Source of the DNA: Streptomyces malaysiensis subsp. samsunensis
Lineage (GTDB): Bacteria > Actinomycetota > Actinomycetes > Streptomycetales > Streptomycetaceae
Reading direction: 5' to 3'
DNA: 64,000 bases
NCBI RefSeq assembly: GCF_024519315.1
Contig: NZ_JANIIC010000011.1
Location: 122,461-186,460, forward strand
The notes under the pieces were generated by a model that was given only the letters and a program-made list of their open reading frames with translations, did no database searches and was not told the origin of the DNA. Made by a program: the position numbers and the translations under genes. This document shows, piece after piece, positions 16,139-23,051 of the stretch; position 1 is the stretch's first letter; each line of letters opens with the position of its first letter.

Positions 16139-16960
16139 ATGAGTACGACGCTCATAACCGAACACCTCGGGTGGCACAAAACCTCGGACGGCGAACCTCT
16201 ACGCGTCGTCGAACACAACGGCTCTGCGTGGGCGGTTCGTTGGTCCGATGAGTGCCTGATCATGCGCCCAGCGGAAAGCGGCAATACTGACGCCCCGCCA
16301 GTCGCTTACACGTCACCGATCCACCTGCCCTACGGCGATGAAGTGCAGCCACTCGTCGACGCGTTGACTCGGCTCGGCACTGTGCAGCGGCTCACCAACC
16401 CATCGCTATGGGACGCCATCACAACCGCGCTACTGCAACAGGCCGTGCAGGTTGAACGGGCGCGGAAGACCCATCGGGCCTTCTACGCCGCGTTCGGGCG
16501 AACCGTCGAAACCTTCGCCGGCCCGATGGCACTCGTACCAAGCCCCGAGCACGTCCTCGCCCTGTCCGACGAGGGGTTCGCGGCAGTCGGCGCAGCCGCC
16601 AGCCGCGACGCCCTGCGCTCGGCTGCCGAGGCGTACGTCGCGCAGGCCGATCGCTGGCAGCAGCTCGCGCCCGAAACCCTCGTGCAGGAACTTGCCGCCG
16701 TCCGCAGCATCGGTGCCACAACGGCCGCAGTGGTAGCCGCCGACGTCACGAGCGATCACTCGATCTACCCGCACGGCGACCTCGCCGTACGCGCATGGGC
16801 AAGCAGAGTCGCGCCCGCGCTCCCCTTCCCGAGTTCCGACCGCGAGTTCGAGGCCGTGTGGCGCCGGTGGGCGCCCGATCGCCTCACGCTGCATACCTTG
16901 ACCCTGCTCACGCTGACATGGGGGAACCATGCTCGCGCCCACGCACGATCTGATCGTTAG
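16139..16960 (+). CDS. HhH-GPD DNA-glycosylase-like protein
   Basis: A 273-residue protein. Residues 60-273 resemble AlkA/3-methyladenine DNA glycosylase II: a helix with WDAITTALLQQAVQVERARK (91-110, cf. LvgQQvs...A in AlkA), the helix-hairpin-helix region LAAVRSIGATTAAVVA (185-200), and a following PHGDLAVRAW (211-220) where Asp214 is placed as the catalytic aspartate of the family. The HhH glycine motif is weak (SIGATT rather than PGIGPWT). The N-terminal 60 residues are not recognised. It overlaps the radical-SAM start by 32 bases, so the two are co-translated. It may repair or recognise DNA, or may be a repurposed fold as in some phage base-modification enzymes. Confidence 0.7.
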   Translation: MSTTLITEHLGWHKTSDGEPLRVVEHNGSAWAVRWSDECLIMRPAESGNTDAPPVAYTSPIHLPYGDEVQPLVDALTRLGTVQRLTNPSLWDAITTALLQQAVQVERARKTHRAFYAAFGRTVETFAGPMALVPSPEHVLALSDEGFAAVGAAASRDALRSAAEAYVAQADRWQQLAPETLVQELAAVRSIGATTAAVVAADVTSDHSIYPHGDLAVRAWASRVAPALPFPSSDREFEAVWRRWAPDRLTLHTLTLLTLTWGNHARAHARSDR

Positions 16961-18044
16961 CCCGTTTCTCGACGAGCACCTCGTTCTGCGCCCGGGAGAC
17001 TCCCGCGGAGTGAAGGTTAGGGCGCACCACTACTTAGAGTTACGCCAGGTCGCGACAGCGGGCGCACCCGTGCCCGAGTGGCTGCGCAAGGCCGCGCGCC
17101 AGCGATGGGGACTCGACCTCGACGGCAGACCGGCAGGCGAGGCCCTGCTGATTCGCGACCCGGCACCGTACGGGCACGGCCGGGCCTCCTACGAGTTGAA
17201 CAACGGGTGCAACTGGGCGTGCGACCACTGCGTGTACGGCGCCAAACGGCACGAGGGCCTCGCATGGGCGGCCCGTGAGAAGCTGCTGCACATCCTCCGA
17301 GACGCAGGCATTGTCTGGGTTGAGCTCGGCGGGGGTGAGTGCACCATTGACCAACACTTTCCGGAGACGTACGCGCTCGCCTATGACCTCGGCATGATGG
17401 TCGAGGTACTGACGAACGGGTCCACCCTGTTCCGGCCGCACATGCTGGACCTACTCACTACGCGCCGCCCTTATCGCTTGACGCTCAGCGTCTACGGAGC
17501 CACTGAGCGAACGTTCGACGGATTCACCAACCGCCGCGGGGCCTTCAAGAAGTTCATGCGCGGGTTGGCCGCTGCGCGCGAGGCGAAGCTGCCCCTCTCC
17601 CTGAGCGTGGTCATCACACGCGAAAACGCCCACGAGGCCCCCGCCATGCGCGACCTGGCCGCGCGTTTCGCCTCGCGTGTCCGCGAGTACAGCCACATGT
17701 CGCCGAGCTTCGCCGGTGACTCCGAACCCCTCGCGCAGCAGGCCCCCGAATACCTGCACAACCGGACCCCCTTTACCGGATGCGACGCCGGCCACACGTC
17801 ATTGAACGTGAGCGCCTTCGACATGGCGAGCGTCTGCAAAGTCTCCCGCGACCATCCGATTCCACTCCTGAAAGAGGGGGTCGCGGGACTGTCCCGGCTC
17901 GGGGACATCGCCGACCGAGCGCTACAACGTCACAGCGGGTGCAGTGGCTGCACTCTCCAGAAGACGTGCACCACGTGCATGCCGCTCGTGACCCTGTACC
18001 GCAAGGCCGGCTCGTCCCTGGACCGCTACTGCCAACACGCCTGA
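16929..18044 (+). CDS. Radical SAM protein with SPASM domain, peptide-modifying type
   Basis: A 371-residue protein. Cys94, Cys98 and Cys101 form CNWACDHC, the CxxxCxxC ligand set for the SAM-binding 4Fe-4S cluster, with GGGECT at 134-139 as the SAM GGE-like loop. The C-terminal third has Cys285, Cys303, then Cys338-x2-Cys341-x5-Cys347-x2-Cys350 and Cys368, a near-complete SPASM pattern for two auxiliary clusters. Residues 1-60 could be a PqqD-like peptide-binding domain. Such enzymes modify ribosomal peptides (as in PqqE, mycofactocin and sactipeptide systems). The 66-residue ORF 14 bases downstream is the likely substrate. Confidence 0.88.
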   Translation: MLAPTHDLIVSPFLDEHLVLRPGDSRGVKVRAHHYLELRQVATAGAPVPEWLRKAARQRWGLDLDGRPAGEALLIRDPAPYGHGRASYELNNGCNWACDHCVYGAKRHEGLAWAAREKLLHILRDAGIVWVELGGGECTIDQHFPETYALAYDLGMMVEVLTNGSTLFRPHMLDLLTTRRPYRLTLSVYGATERTFDGFTNRRGAFKKFMRGLAAAREAKLPLSLSVVITRENAHEAPAMRDLAARFASRVREYSHMSPSFAGDSEPLAQQAPEYLHNRTPFTGCDAGHTSLNVSAFDMASVCKVSRDHPIPLLKEGVAGLSRLGDIADRALQRHSGCSGCTLQKTCTTCMPLVTLYRKAGSSLDRYCQHA

Positions 18045-18058
18045 GAGGAGGTACACCC

Positions 18059-18259
18059 ATGACAGCACTCGCTGTAGAGAGCACCCCGCAGCGCCAGACA
18101 GCAGGCGCCGCGGAGATCACCCCGCAGCGCCAGACGACTCGCGCCGTAGAGATCACCCCTCGGCACGTGGTCGACGACGAGATCGAGCTCGTCGACGACC
18201 TCGACGAAGTCGCCGGCAACGAGGTGATGCGCGGCTGCGGTAACGACAACCCGTACTAA
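18059..18259 (+). CDS. Candidate radical-SAM precursor peptide with 12-residue repeats
   Basis: A 66-residue ORF with AGGAGG seven bases before ATG 18059, 14 bases after the radical-SAM stop. Residues 7-18 and 19-30 are tandem repeats (ESTPQRQTAGAA, EITPQRQTTRAV) with a third partial copy EITPRHVV. These are visible as 36-bp DNA repeats. An acidic segment (VVDDEIELVDDLDE, about 37-50) could be the enzyme-binding leader, and the C-terminus NEVMRGCGNDNPY holds the only cysteine (Cys60) and a terminal Tyr. Leader-core layout, strong ribosome site and a terminator directly after fit a RiPP precursor. No cleavage site can be fixed. Confidence 0.75.
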   Translation: MTALAVESTPQRQTAGAAEITPQRQTTRAVEITPRHVVDDEIELVDDLDEVAGNEVMRGCGNDNPY

Positions 18260-18270
18260 GCCGCACCCCG

Positions 18271-18303
18271 CCGAGGCCGCCCGCACCGCGCGGGCGGCCT
18301 CGG
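18271..18303 (+). terminator. Terminator after the precursor peptide gene
   Basis: CCGAGGCCGCCCGC pairs perfectly with GCGGGCGGCCTCGG across a five-base loop, 11 bases after the peptide stop. No T-run follows. Streptomyces often uses such stems. It suggests that the cassette transcript ends with the peptide. Confidence 0.7.
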
Positions 18304-18330
18304 TCATGCCCGAGCCCCTACACTCCCGCC

Positions 18331-19140
18331 GTGGTGACCATGAGAATGCATTGGGACGACCTACCCGCCCACACCCGCGACGCCGTCGCCGCCCGTACCG
18401 GCCCTATCCACGCAGCGGCGACCGCTGACAAGGGCCTGAATAGCGAAATCGCCGCCACCCTCGACACCCGCACCGGCCGCGTCTTCGTCAAGGGCTTGCG
18501 CTGCGATCACCCCCGCGCGTGGACACAGCAGCGCGAGACCGCTATTAACCTACACGTCGCTCCCCTCGCCCCCCGCCTGCTGTGGGTGATCAACGATGGC
18601 GAGTGGCACCTGCTCGGATTCGAGCACCTCGACGGCCGCCCCGCCGCCTACAGCCCAGGCAGTGACGACCTGTCTCTCGTCGCCGAGGCGATCATCACGC
18701 TTTCCGGAGTGAGCGCCCCCGCCGACGTCGAGCTGAAACAGATCGAACAGCGGCTCGCCGACTATGTCGACAGCCCCGACGACGCCGAGCTGCTGCGCGG
18801 CAACACGGTGCTGCACACCGACTGGACTCCGGATAACGTCTTGATCGTCGACAATGTCGCCCGCATCGTCGACTGGGCATGGCCCACCCGCGGCGCCGCA
18901 TGGATCGACGCGGCCTGTTGGGTGGTATGGCTCGTCTCCGCCGGCCATACACCCGCAGACGCCGAGCTGTGGGCCGCCAAGACCCCCGCATGGTCCACCG
19001 CACCGGCCCGCGCACTCGACGTGTTCGCCACCGCGCAGCAACGCCTCTGGAACGGCATCGCCGCAGACTCCCCCGATGTGGCATGGAAACGATCGCTCGC
19101 TGACGCCGCGCAGCAGTGGGCCACATACCGCCGAGACTGA
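18331..19140 (+). CDS. Aminoglycoside phosphotransferase-like kinase
   Basis: A 269-residue protein (GTG 18331, or ATG 18343). The catalytic loop reads LHTDWTPDN (His-x-Asp-x4-Asn), followed by IVDWAWPTRGAAWID, equivalent to the metal-binding DFG/D region of the APH family. The N-terminal lobe is less clear but has VFVKGLR for the ATP-lysine. APH-fold enzymes phosphorylate antibiotics, choline or nucleosides. It sits downstream of the radical-SAM cassette on the same strand and could modify the peptide or a nucleotide, but its own terminator-separated start weakens a direct link. Confidence 0.7.
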   Translation: MVTMRMHWDDLPAHTRDAVAARTGPIHAAATADKGLNSEIAATLDTRTGRVFVKGLRCDHPRAWTQQRETAINLHVAPLAPRLLWVINDGEWHLLGFEHLDGRPAAYSPGSDDLSLVAEAIITLSGVSAPADVELKQIEQRLADYVDSPDDAELLRGNTVLHTDWTPDNVLIVDNVARIVDWAWPTRGAAWIDAACWVVWLVSAGHTPADAELWAAKTPAWSTAPARALDVFATAQQRLWNGIAADSPDVAWKRSLADAAQQWATYRRD

Positions 19141-19151
19141 CGAGGGCACCG

Positions 19152-19595
19152 ATGCCGATCGATCCGACCATTCACCCGTGCGAGACACTCACAACACCCG
19201 CCGGCGAGCGCGTCCAGATCGACGAGGCGATGATCCCCACCGTCCGCGATCTCTGGCGCCTCGGATATGCGACGAGCGGATGCTGCCAGGACGTAGGCGA
19301 AGCGACCGCCGGCGTACGCGCGAAGCGCGACACCCCGCTCGGATACGGCGGCGACCCGTTCATCGAGTACCACCGCGGATGGGCCCTGCTGAAACTCCCG
19401 ATCCCGGACGCCATGCGCTTCGTGGCGATGCTCGCCGAGACCTCGACGTTCGGCGACCGCGTCCGCCATCCCTGGCGCCCTGGTTCTTGGCGGATGAATG
19501 TCCCGCTCGAACCAGACGGGTTCTCCGACTCCGCCCTGCTGCACTTCCCGAAGCAGCAGATTCCCGAGCTCGCCGAGGTCTTACAGAAGCGGTAA
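19152..19595 (+). CDS. Hypothetical protein with Cys-Cys motif
   Basis: A 147-residue protein starting at ATG 19152, 12 bases after the kinase gene. It contains YATSGCCQDVGEA (two adjacent Cys), a central GDPFIEYHRGWALLKLPIP, and a mixed alpha/beta pattern. No family is recognised. The tight spacing suggests cotranscription with the kinase. Several phage-borne small proteins have such shape, and I cannot assign a role. Confidence 0.5.
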   Translation: MPIDPTIHPCETLTTPAGERVQIDEAMIPTVRDLWRLGYATSGCCQDVGEATAGVRAKRDTPLGYGGDPFIEYHRGWALLKLPIPDAMRFVAMLAETSTFGDRVRHPWRPGSWRMNVPLEPDGFSDSALLHFPKQQIPELAEVLQKR

Positions 19596-19611
19596 GGCCG
19601 CCCTGATACCT

Positions 19612-19648
19612 GCGCCCGCCGCCCTCCGTCTTGAGGGCTGGCGGGCGC
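19612..19648. terminator. Bidirectional terminator between 19595 and 19658
   Basis: GCGCCCGCC-GCCCTC at 19612-19626 pairs with GAGGGC-TG-GCGGGCGC at 19633-19648. It lies between convergent genes and can serve both. Confidence 0.75.
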
Positions 19649-19657
19649 ATTCACATC

Positions 19658-20155
19658 TCAGGCGTCCAGAACTTGCCCCTCGCGACGTACGACAGGCTCG
19701 TCGACTGACCACGGGAAGTTAATCCACTTATCCGTGCGCTTCCACACGTACTCGCACTTCACAAGGCTGTCCGGCTTCTCATAGATCACGGCAGACCGCA
19801 CCTCGGCGACCGTGTCGAGGCAGAAGTCGCGCACGAGCTTGAGCGTCTTGCCCGTGTCGGCGACGTCGTCCGCGATCAATACCTTCTTATTTGAAAAGTC
19901 GATCACATTTGGTACCGGAGCCAACATAACAGGCATTTCAAGCGTCTGACCCACGCCTGTGTAAAATTCAACATTCACAAGGTGAATGTTTTTACAGTCG
20001 AGGGCATAGGCCAGACCGCCAGCGACGAATACGCCGCCGCGCGCGATGCTCAGGATTATGTCCGGCTCGAAGCCATCGTCGGCGATCGTCTGGGCGAGCT
20101 CGCGCACCGCGACGCCGAACTTCTCGTATGTCAGGCTTTCGCGTACGTCGCTCAT
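19658..20155 (-). CDS. Phosphoribosyltransferase (prophage copy)
   Basis: A 165-residue type I PRTase. The PRPP-binding loop is VLIADDVADTGKTL, and an upstream pattern DIILSIARGGVFVAGGLAYALDC places the pyrophosphate-binding loop. It aligns residue for residue with the truncated host copy at 20372-20587, but the DNA is lower in GC (for example TTATTTGAAAAG near 19890), pointing to a phage origin. It probably replaces the host enzyme function lost on integration. Substrate cannot be told; the family includes xanthine/hypoxanthine and related salvage enzymes. Confidence 0.85.
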   Translation of the reverse strand: MSDVRESLTYEKFGVAVRELAQTIADDGFEPDIILSIARGGVFVAGGLAYALDCKNIHLVNVEFYTGVGQTLEMPVMLAPVPNVIDFSNKKVLIADDVADTGKTLKLVRDFCLDTVAEVRSAVIYEKPDSLVKCEYVWKRTDKWINFPWSVDEPVVRREGQVLDA

Positions 20156-20371
20156 CAGGCGTCCCTCGCAGGTCTCGGTGAGTCAGATACGGCCGCAGGG
20201 GCGCCGACGAGCGTCACCACGGGCGTAGGTCTTCGTGCGGCACTGCGTCCCCGTGCGAGGGATCGCGCGAGACCGGCGGCACGGCGTAGCACACTGTGAT
20301 TTACTCGACACCACGAACGTCATCCCGAGGGAATCCCGGTGATGGCTACACCGGTTCTTGCGAGGGACAAC
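20156..20371. other. Prophage right-end region (attR side)
   Basis: The 216 bases between the phage PRTase gene and the truncated host copy hold no gene. Reading the host frame beyond 20372 gives a spurious tail to a stop at 20183. The host PRTase homology stops close to CCAGGGTGG at 20371-20379, so the attachment core should be at or just inside this point, near TTCCCACGCCCGTGTAG. The core itself cannot be shown without the left end. Confidence 0.5.
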
Positions 20372-20587
20372 CAGGGTGGTTCCCACGCCCGTGTAGAACT
20401 CCACGTTCACCAGGTGGATGTTCTTGCAGTCGAGCGCGTACGCCAGCCCGCCGGCCACGAAGACCCCGCCGCGGGCTATGGAGAGCACGATGTCGGGCTC
20501 GTAGCCATCGTCGGCGACCTGCTGCGCCAGTTCGCGGACCGCGACCCCGAACCGCTCGTACGTGAGGTTCTCCCGCTGCTCACCCAT
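20372..20587 (-). pseudogene. Host phosphoribosyltransferase, 3' end lost by prophage insertion
   Basis: ATG at 20587 begins a frame that matches the phage copy (LTYERFGVAVRELAQ, then YEPDIVLSIARGGVFVAGGL and VEFYTGVGTTL) and stops matching after about 72 residues. The PRPP loop is missing, so the product is inactive. It follows dcd with a five-base gap, a tight chromosomal operon, so the intact gene was dcd-linked. The high-GC sequence contrasts with the phage copy. This is the clearest mark of the prophage boundary. Confidence 0.8.
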
Positions 20588-20592
20588 ACCGC

Positions 20593-21168
20593 TCACACCT
20601 TCGTCCGGTGGAAGCTCTGGAACGACCGCGAGGGCGTCGGCCCGCGCTGCCCCTGATAGCGGGAGCCGTAACGGGCGGAACCGTAAGGATGCTCGGCGGG
20701 CGAGGTCAGCCGGAACATGCACAGCTGCCCGATCTTCATCCCAGGCCACAGCTTGATCGGCAACGTCGCGACGTTCGACAACTCAAGCGTGACATGCCCG
20801 GAGAACCCCGGGTCGATGAACCCCGCCGTGGAGTGCGTCAGCAGCCCCAGCCGCCCCAGACTCGACTTCCCCTCGAGCCGCGAGGCGATGTCGTCCGGCA
20901 GCGATACGACCTCGTACGTCGAGGCCAGCACGAACTCCCCGGGGTGCAGGATGAACGCGTCCTCACCCTCGGGCTCCACGAGCCGCGTCAGATCGGGCTG
21001 CTCCACCGCCGGGTCGATATGCGGATAGCGGTGGTTCTCGAACACCCGGAAGAACCGGTCCAGCCGTACATCGATACTCGACGGCTGCACCATCGCCGGA
21101 TCGTACGGATCAATCCGCACCCGCCCGGCGTCGATCTCGGCCCGGATGTCCTTGTCTGAGAGAAGCAC
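20593..21168 (-). CDS. dcd: dCTP deaminase
   Basis: A 191-residue protein starting at GTG 21168 ([18 protein letters not shown]). The Dcd signatures are all present: [59 protein letters not shown] in separate segments, and the C-terminal [14 protein letters not shown] loop. It converts dCTP to dUTP, supplying the thymidylate route. It is a near-perfect match in length and order to the actinobacterial enzyme and marks chromosomal DNA. The host PRTase lies downstream in the same operon. Confidence 0.95.
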   Translation of the reverse strand: MLLSDKDIRAEIDAGRVRIDPYDPAMVQPSSIDVRLDRFFRVFENHRYPHIDPAVEQPDLTRLVEPEGEDAFILHPGEFVLASTYEVVSLPDDIASRLEGKSSLGRLGLLTHSTAGFIDPGFSGHVTLELSNVATLPIKLWPGMKIGQLCMFRLTSPAEHPYGSARYGSRYQGQRGPTPSRSFQSFHRTKV

Positions 21169-21260
21169 TCGAAGAGGATACGCACATCGGACCCACCCCC
21201 ACGGCACAGGCCCGGTCCCACCGGACCGGGCCCGCACCCTGCGACTTCATCGGCTACCGC

Positions 21261-21425
21261 TCACCGCTTCTCGGCGCCCACCGGCACCGCGTGCCGGAGC
21301 CGGGCGCAACGCGGACACCGCAACAATCGGCCGGGGCCGATGCGGTCGACGGTGAGGTGCTGCATCGGGAACGAGGCGGTGCTGAACACGTGCCCTTCAG
21401 CACAACGGACGACGGTGCGCTCCAT
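21261..21425 (-). CDS. Small zinc-ribbon protein (54 aa)
   Basis: A short ORF from ATG 21425 to TGA 21261. It reads MERTVVRCAEGHVFSTASFP, then ends with LLRCPRCARLRHAVPVGAEKR. RCAEGH and RCPRC give one Cys/His pair and one CPRC pair, enough for a zinc ribbon. Position between tRNA-Gly and dcd on the dcd strand fits a conserved host gene. Possible DNA- or RNA-binding role; no direct evidence. Confidence 0.6.
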   Translation of the reverse strand: MERTVVRCAEGHVFSTASFPMQHLTVDRIGPGRLLRCPRCARLRHAVPVGAEKR

Positions 21426-21747
21426 TGAGTCCTTCCCCAAAGAACGTGGACGGCGTGGACGACAAAAGCCACATTAGGGGATCAACCACACACCACTCCA
21501 CGCGGCACTCCGCACCCCCACCGTACGCCCAACTCCCGCACCCCAACAGCCGCTTCCACCCCACCCACACCCCAAAAATCCACCCCAAATCCCCCGCGAA
21601 ACCACCCCGATCCGACGCCGTCTTGGCCCCGCCTTGACCTGGATCCCGCCCCGAACAGCACGAAGACCCCACGGCGAATGCGCCGGGGGTCAGCCATGGG
21701 GTAAAGTGTCGTCCGACGACGCGGCGGCCGAAGATCAGGCCCCTCTC
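21426..21747. other. Gap upstream of tRNA-Gly with C/A-rich strand bias
   Basis: No gene is seen. 21480-21610 is strikingly G-poor and C/A-rich on the plus strand (stretches of ACCACACACCACTCCA type). The tRNA promoter must lie at about 21690-21740; TAAAGT at 21703-21708 is a possible -10. Confidence 0.35.
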
Positions 21748-21821
21748 GCGGGTGTAGTTTAATGGTAGAACATGAGCTTCCCAAGCTCAGAGCGCGGGTT
21801 CGATTCCCGTCACCCGCTCCA
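21748..21821 (+). tRNA. tRNA-Gly (anticodon CCC)
   Basis: The acceptor GCGGGTG (21748-21754) pairs with CACCCGC (21811-21817). A D-arm TAGTTTAATGGTAGAA, the anticodon stem TGAGC/GCTCA with loop TTCCCAA (anticodon CCC), and the T-arm CGGGTTCGATTCCCG are all intact, followed by discriminator T and encoded CCA. It is the attachment site of the tandem island: its last 44 bases (21778-21821) recur downstream. Confidence 0.97.
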
Positions 21822-21826
21822 CGCTT

Positions 21827-21860
21827 AAGGCCCAGGTCAGCGACCTGGGCCTTGTTTGTT
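21827..21860 (+). terminator. Terminator after tRNA-Gly
   Basis: AAGGCCCAGGTC / GACCTGGGCCTT form a perfect 12-bp stem with loop AGC, followed by GTTTGTT. A nearly identical stem is found after the distant fourth tRNA fragment at 45694-45728. Confidence 0.85.
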
Positions 21861-21998
21861 GTCTAGACCTCTCTAGGCGTTCTGTGCCCGTTCCGTGCCA
21901 GATGGCTGTCGCGCGTGTCCGGCGGCCACGTTCACTTCCCTGTGCGCCGATCCGCGCTGTCGATGCGCTCGGCAGTCCCCATCGGGCATGCTGGATCC

Positions 21999-22328
21999 AT
22001 GAGCAGGTATGCAGCGGCGAAGCCGTACGTACTGCCGGAGTCGCTCGCCGAGCTGGGCGGGCCCACGACGGGTGGCGTCACGCTGCCGCGCCACATCGAC
22101 TGGGGACCGCACTACATCTACGACCTGGCCGACGAGGCAGACTTCCGGCTGCTGTACGAGCGCGTCATCCGGGAGGCCCAGACGCGCGACGACCTCAACG
22201 CGTACCTGCACGCGACATCTCTGCGGCAGGTATGGCACGACCTGTTCCTACCCCTCCCGGTCAGGGCTGCATGGGAAGCCCGCTTCCCAGAACTCCGCGA
22301 GTCCAGCACGACGACAGCCGCTGCCTAG
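21999..22328 (+). CDS. AbiE-associated small protein (putative antitoxin partner)
   Basis: A 109-residue protein from ATG 21999 (MSRYAAAKPYVLPESLAELG). Its features are IDWGPHYIYDLADEADFRLLYERVIREA and a DDLNAYLHATSLRQVWHDLFLP segment, suggesting a helical domain. It overlaps the next gene by one base (TAGTG), implying coupling. In a type IV toxin-antitoxin arrangement the upstream gene would encode the antitoxin, though no helix-turn-helix is evident. A frameshifted paralogue stands alone at 40843. The region just upstream is also duplicated there. Confidence 0.6.
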   Translation: MSRYAAAKPYVLPESLAELGGPTTGGVTLPRHIDWGPHYIYDLADEADFRLLYERVIREAQTRDDLNAYLHATSLRQVWHDLFLPLPVRAAWEARFPELRESSTTTAAA

Positions 22329-22969
22329 TGGACGAGCTGCACCGACAACTGATCCGCATCGGGCTGGACGCCCTCGCCAAGGACTACGGATACGCACTCG
22401 CGGGCGGCTACGCCATCCAGGCCCACCACATCGTCAATCGAGTCAGTGACGATGTGGACCTCTTCGCGCCCTTCGAGAGGGCTAGCCGCGAGATGGAGCA
22501 GGCCGCAGAGCGGATCAGTACCGCCTACGAAGCCGCCGGATACACCGTCGAGCAGGTCCACCTGACTCCCACCTACACCAGGTTGAACGTCACCGACCCA
22601 GCTTCAGGCACACAGAGCAAGGTGGAACTCGTCGCTGAATTCCTGCACCACACGCCGGTCGACTCCGACCTCGGCCCAGTACTCCACCGCGACGACGTCG
22701 CCGCAGGCAAGACCAGCGCCCTGTTCACCCGAGCCGAGGTCCGCGACGCCATCGACGTCGCAGGGCTGTTGAAGGTCGGCTACACCCGCGAACAGCTCAT
22801 GGATCTCGCCGCCCAGAACGACGCAGGCTTCGACCGCCGCATGTTCGCCGACTCACTCGCCCGCATCCAGCGGTACACCGACAAGCAGTTCGCCGCCTAC
22901 GATCTCGACGCCGACCAAGCCGCCACGATCCGCGCCACCTTTGCCGACTGGCAGCACAAATTGCTTTGA
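22328..22969 (+). CDS. AbiEii/AbiGii-type nucleotidyltransferase (putative toxin)
   Basis: A 213-residue protein from GTG 22328. It shows the nucleotidyltransferase fold core: LAGGYA (Gly26-Gly27) followed by SDDVDLF with Asp42 and Asp44, and a later KVELVAEF strand carrying the third acidic position. ALFTRAEVRDAIDVAGLLK is the family's RdyiDl-type helix. AbiEii proteins are phage-defence nucleotidyltransferases and type IV toxins. With the upstream gene it forms a plausible defence or addiction module on the tRNA island. Confidence 0.8.
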   Translation: MDELHRQLIRIGLDALAKDYGYALAGGYAIQAHHIVNRVSDDVDLFAPFERASREMEQAAERISTAYEAAGYTVEQVHLTPTYTRLNVTDPASGTQSKVELVAEFLHHTPVDSDLGPVLHRDDVAAGKTSALFTRAEVRDAIDVAGLLKVGYTREQLMDLAAQNDAGFDRRMFADSLARIQRYTDKQFAAYDLDADQAATIRATFADWQHKLL

Positions 22970-23051
22970 CCCCGCATGCCTCCCCGTCGCAGGCCGAGGG
23001 CTCGTCCACGGGCCTGGAACCGTCCGACGGGCACCGCGCGTCTGGCAGAGC

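Larger units (their letters stand above)
1..20372. mobile_element. Right portion of a siphovirus-type prophage
   Basis: A continuous plus-strand run of capsid, connector, tail and lysis genes in normal siphovirus order fills 1-13.3 kb. A double terminator and an accessory arm follow, up to a host gene that is cut off at about 20372. The host PRTase gene survives only as its 5' part at 20372-20587, while a complete, more AT-rich homologue lies just inside the element at 19658-20155. Integrase, portal, terminase and the left attachment site are not in the window, so the left end is not seen. The right end is inferred from loss of PRTase homology and could be off by tens of bases. Confidence 0.85.

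Noticed and set aside
20183..20371. C-terminal extension of the truncated PRTase as a real domain
   Set aside because: The residues after the break (VVPRKNRCSHHRD onward) are out of family and come from the phage side of the junction.
22941..23051. Earlier start for the membrane-helical gene
   Set aside because: It would overlap the AbiEii gene and add an odd Cys/Gly-rich leader ahead of the membrane segment; GTG 23052 is simpler.
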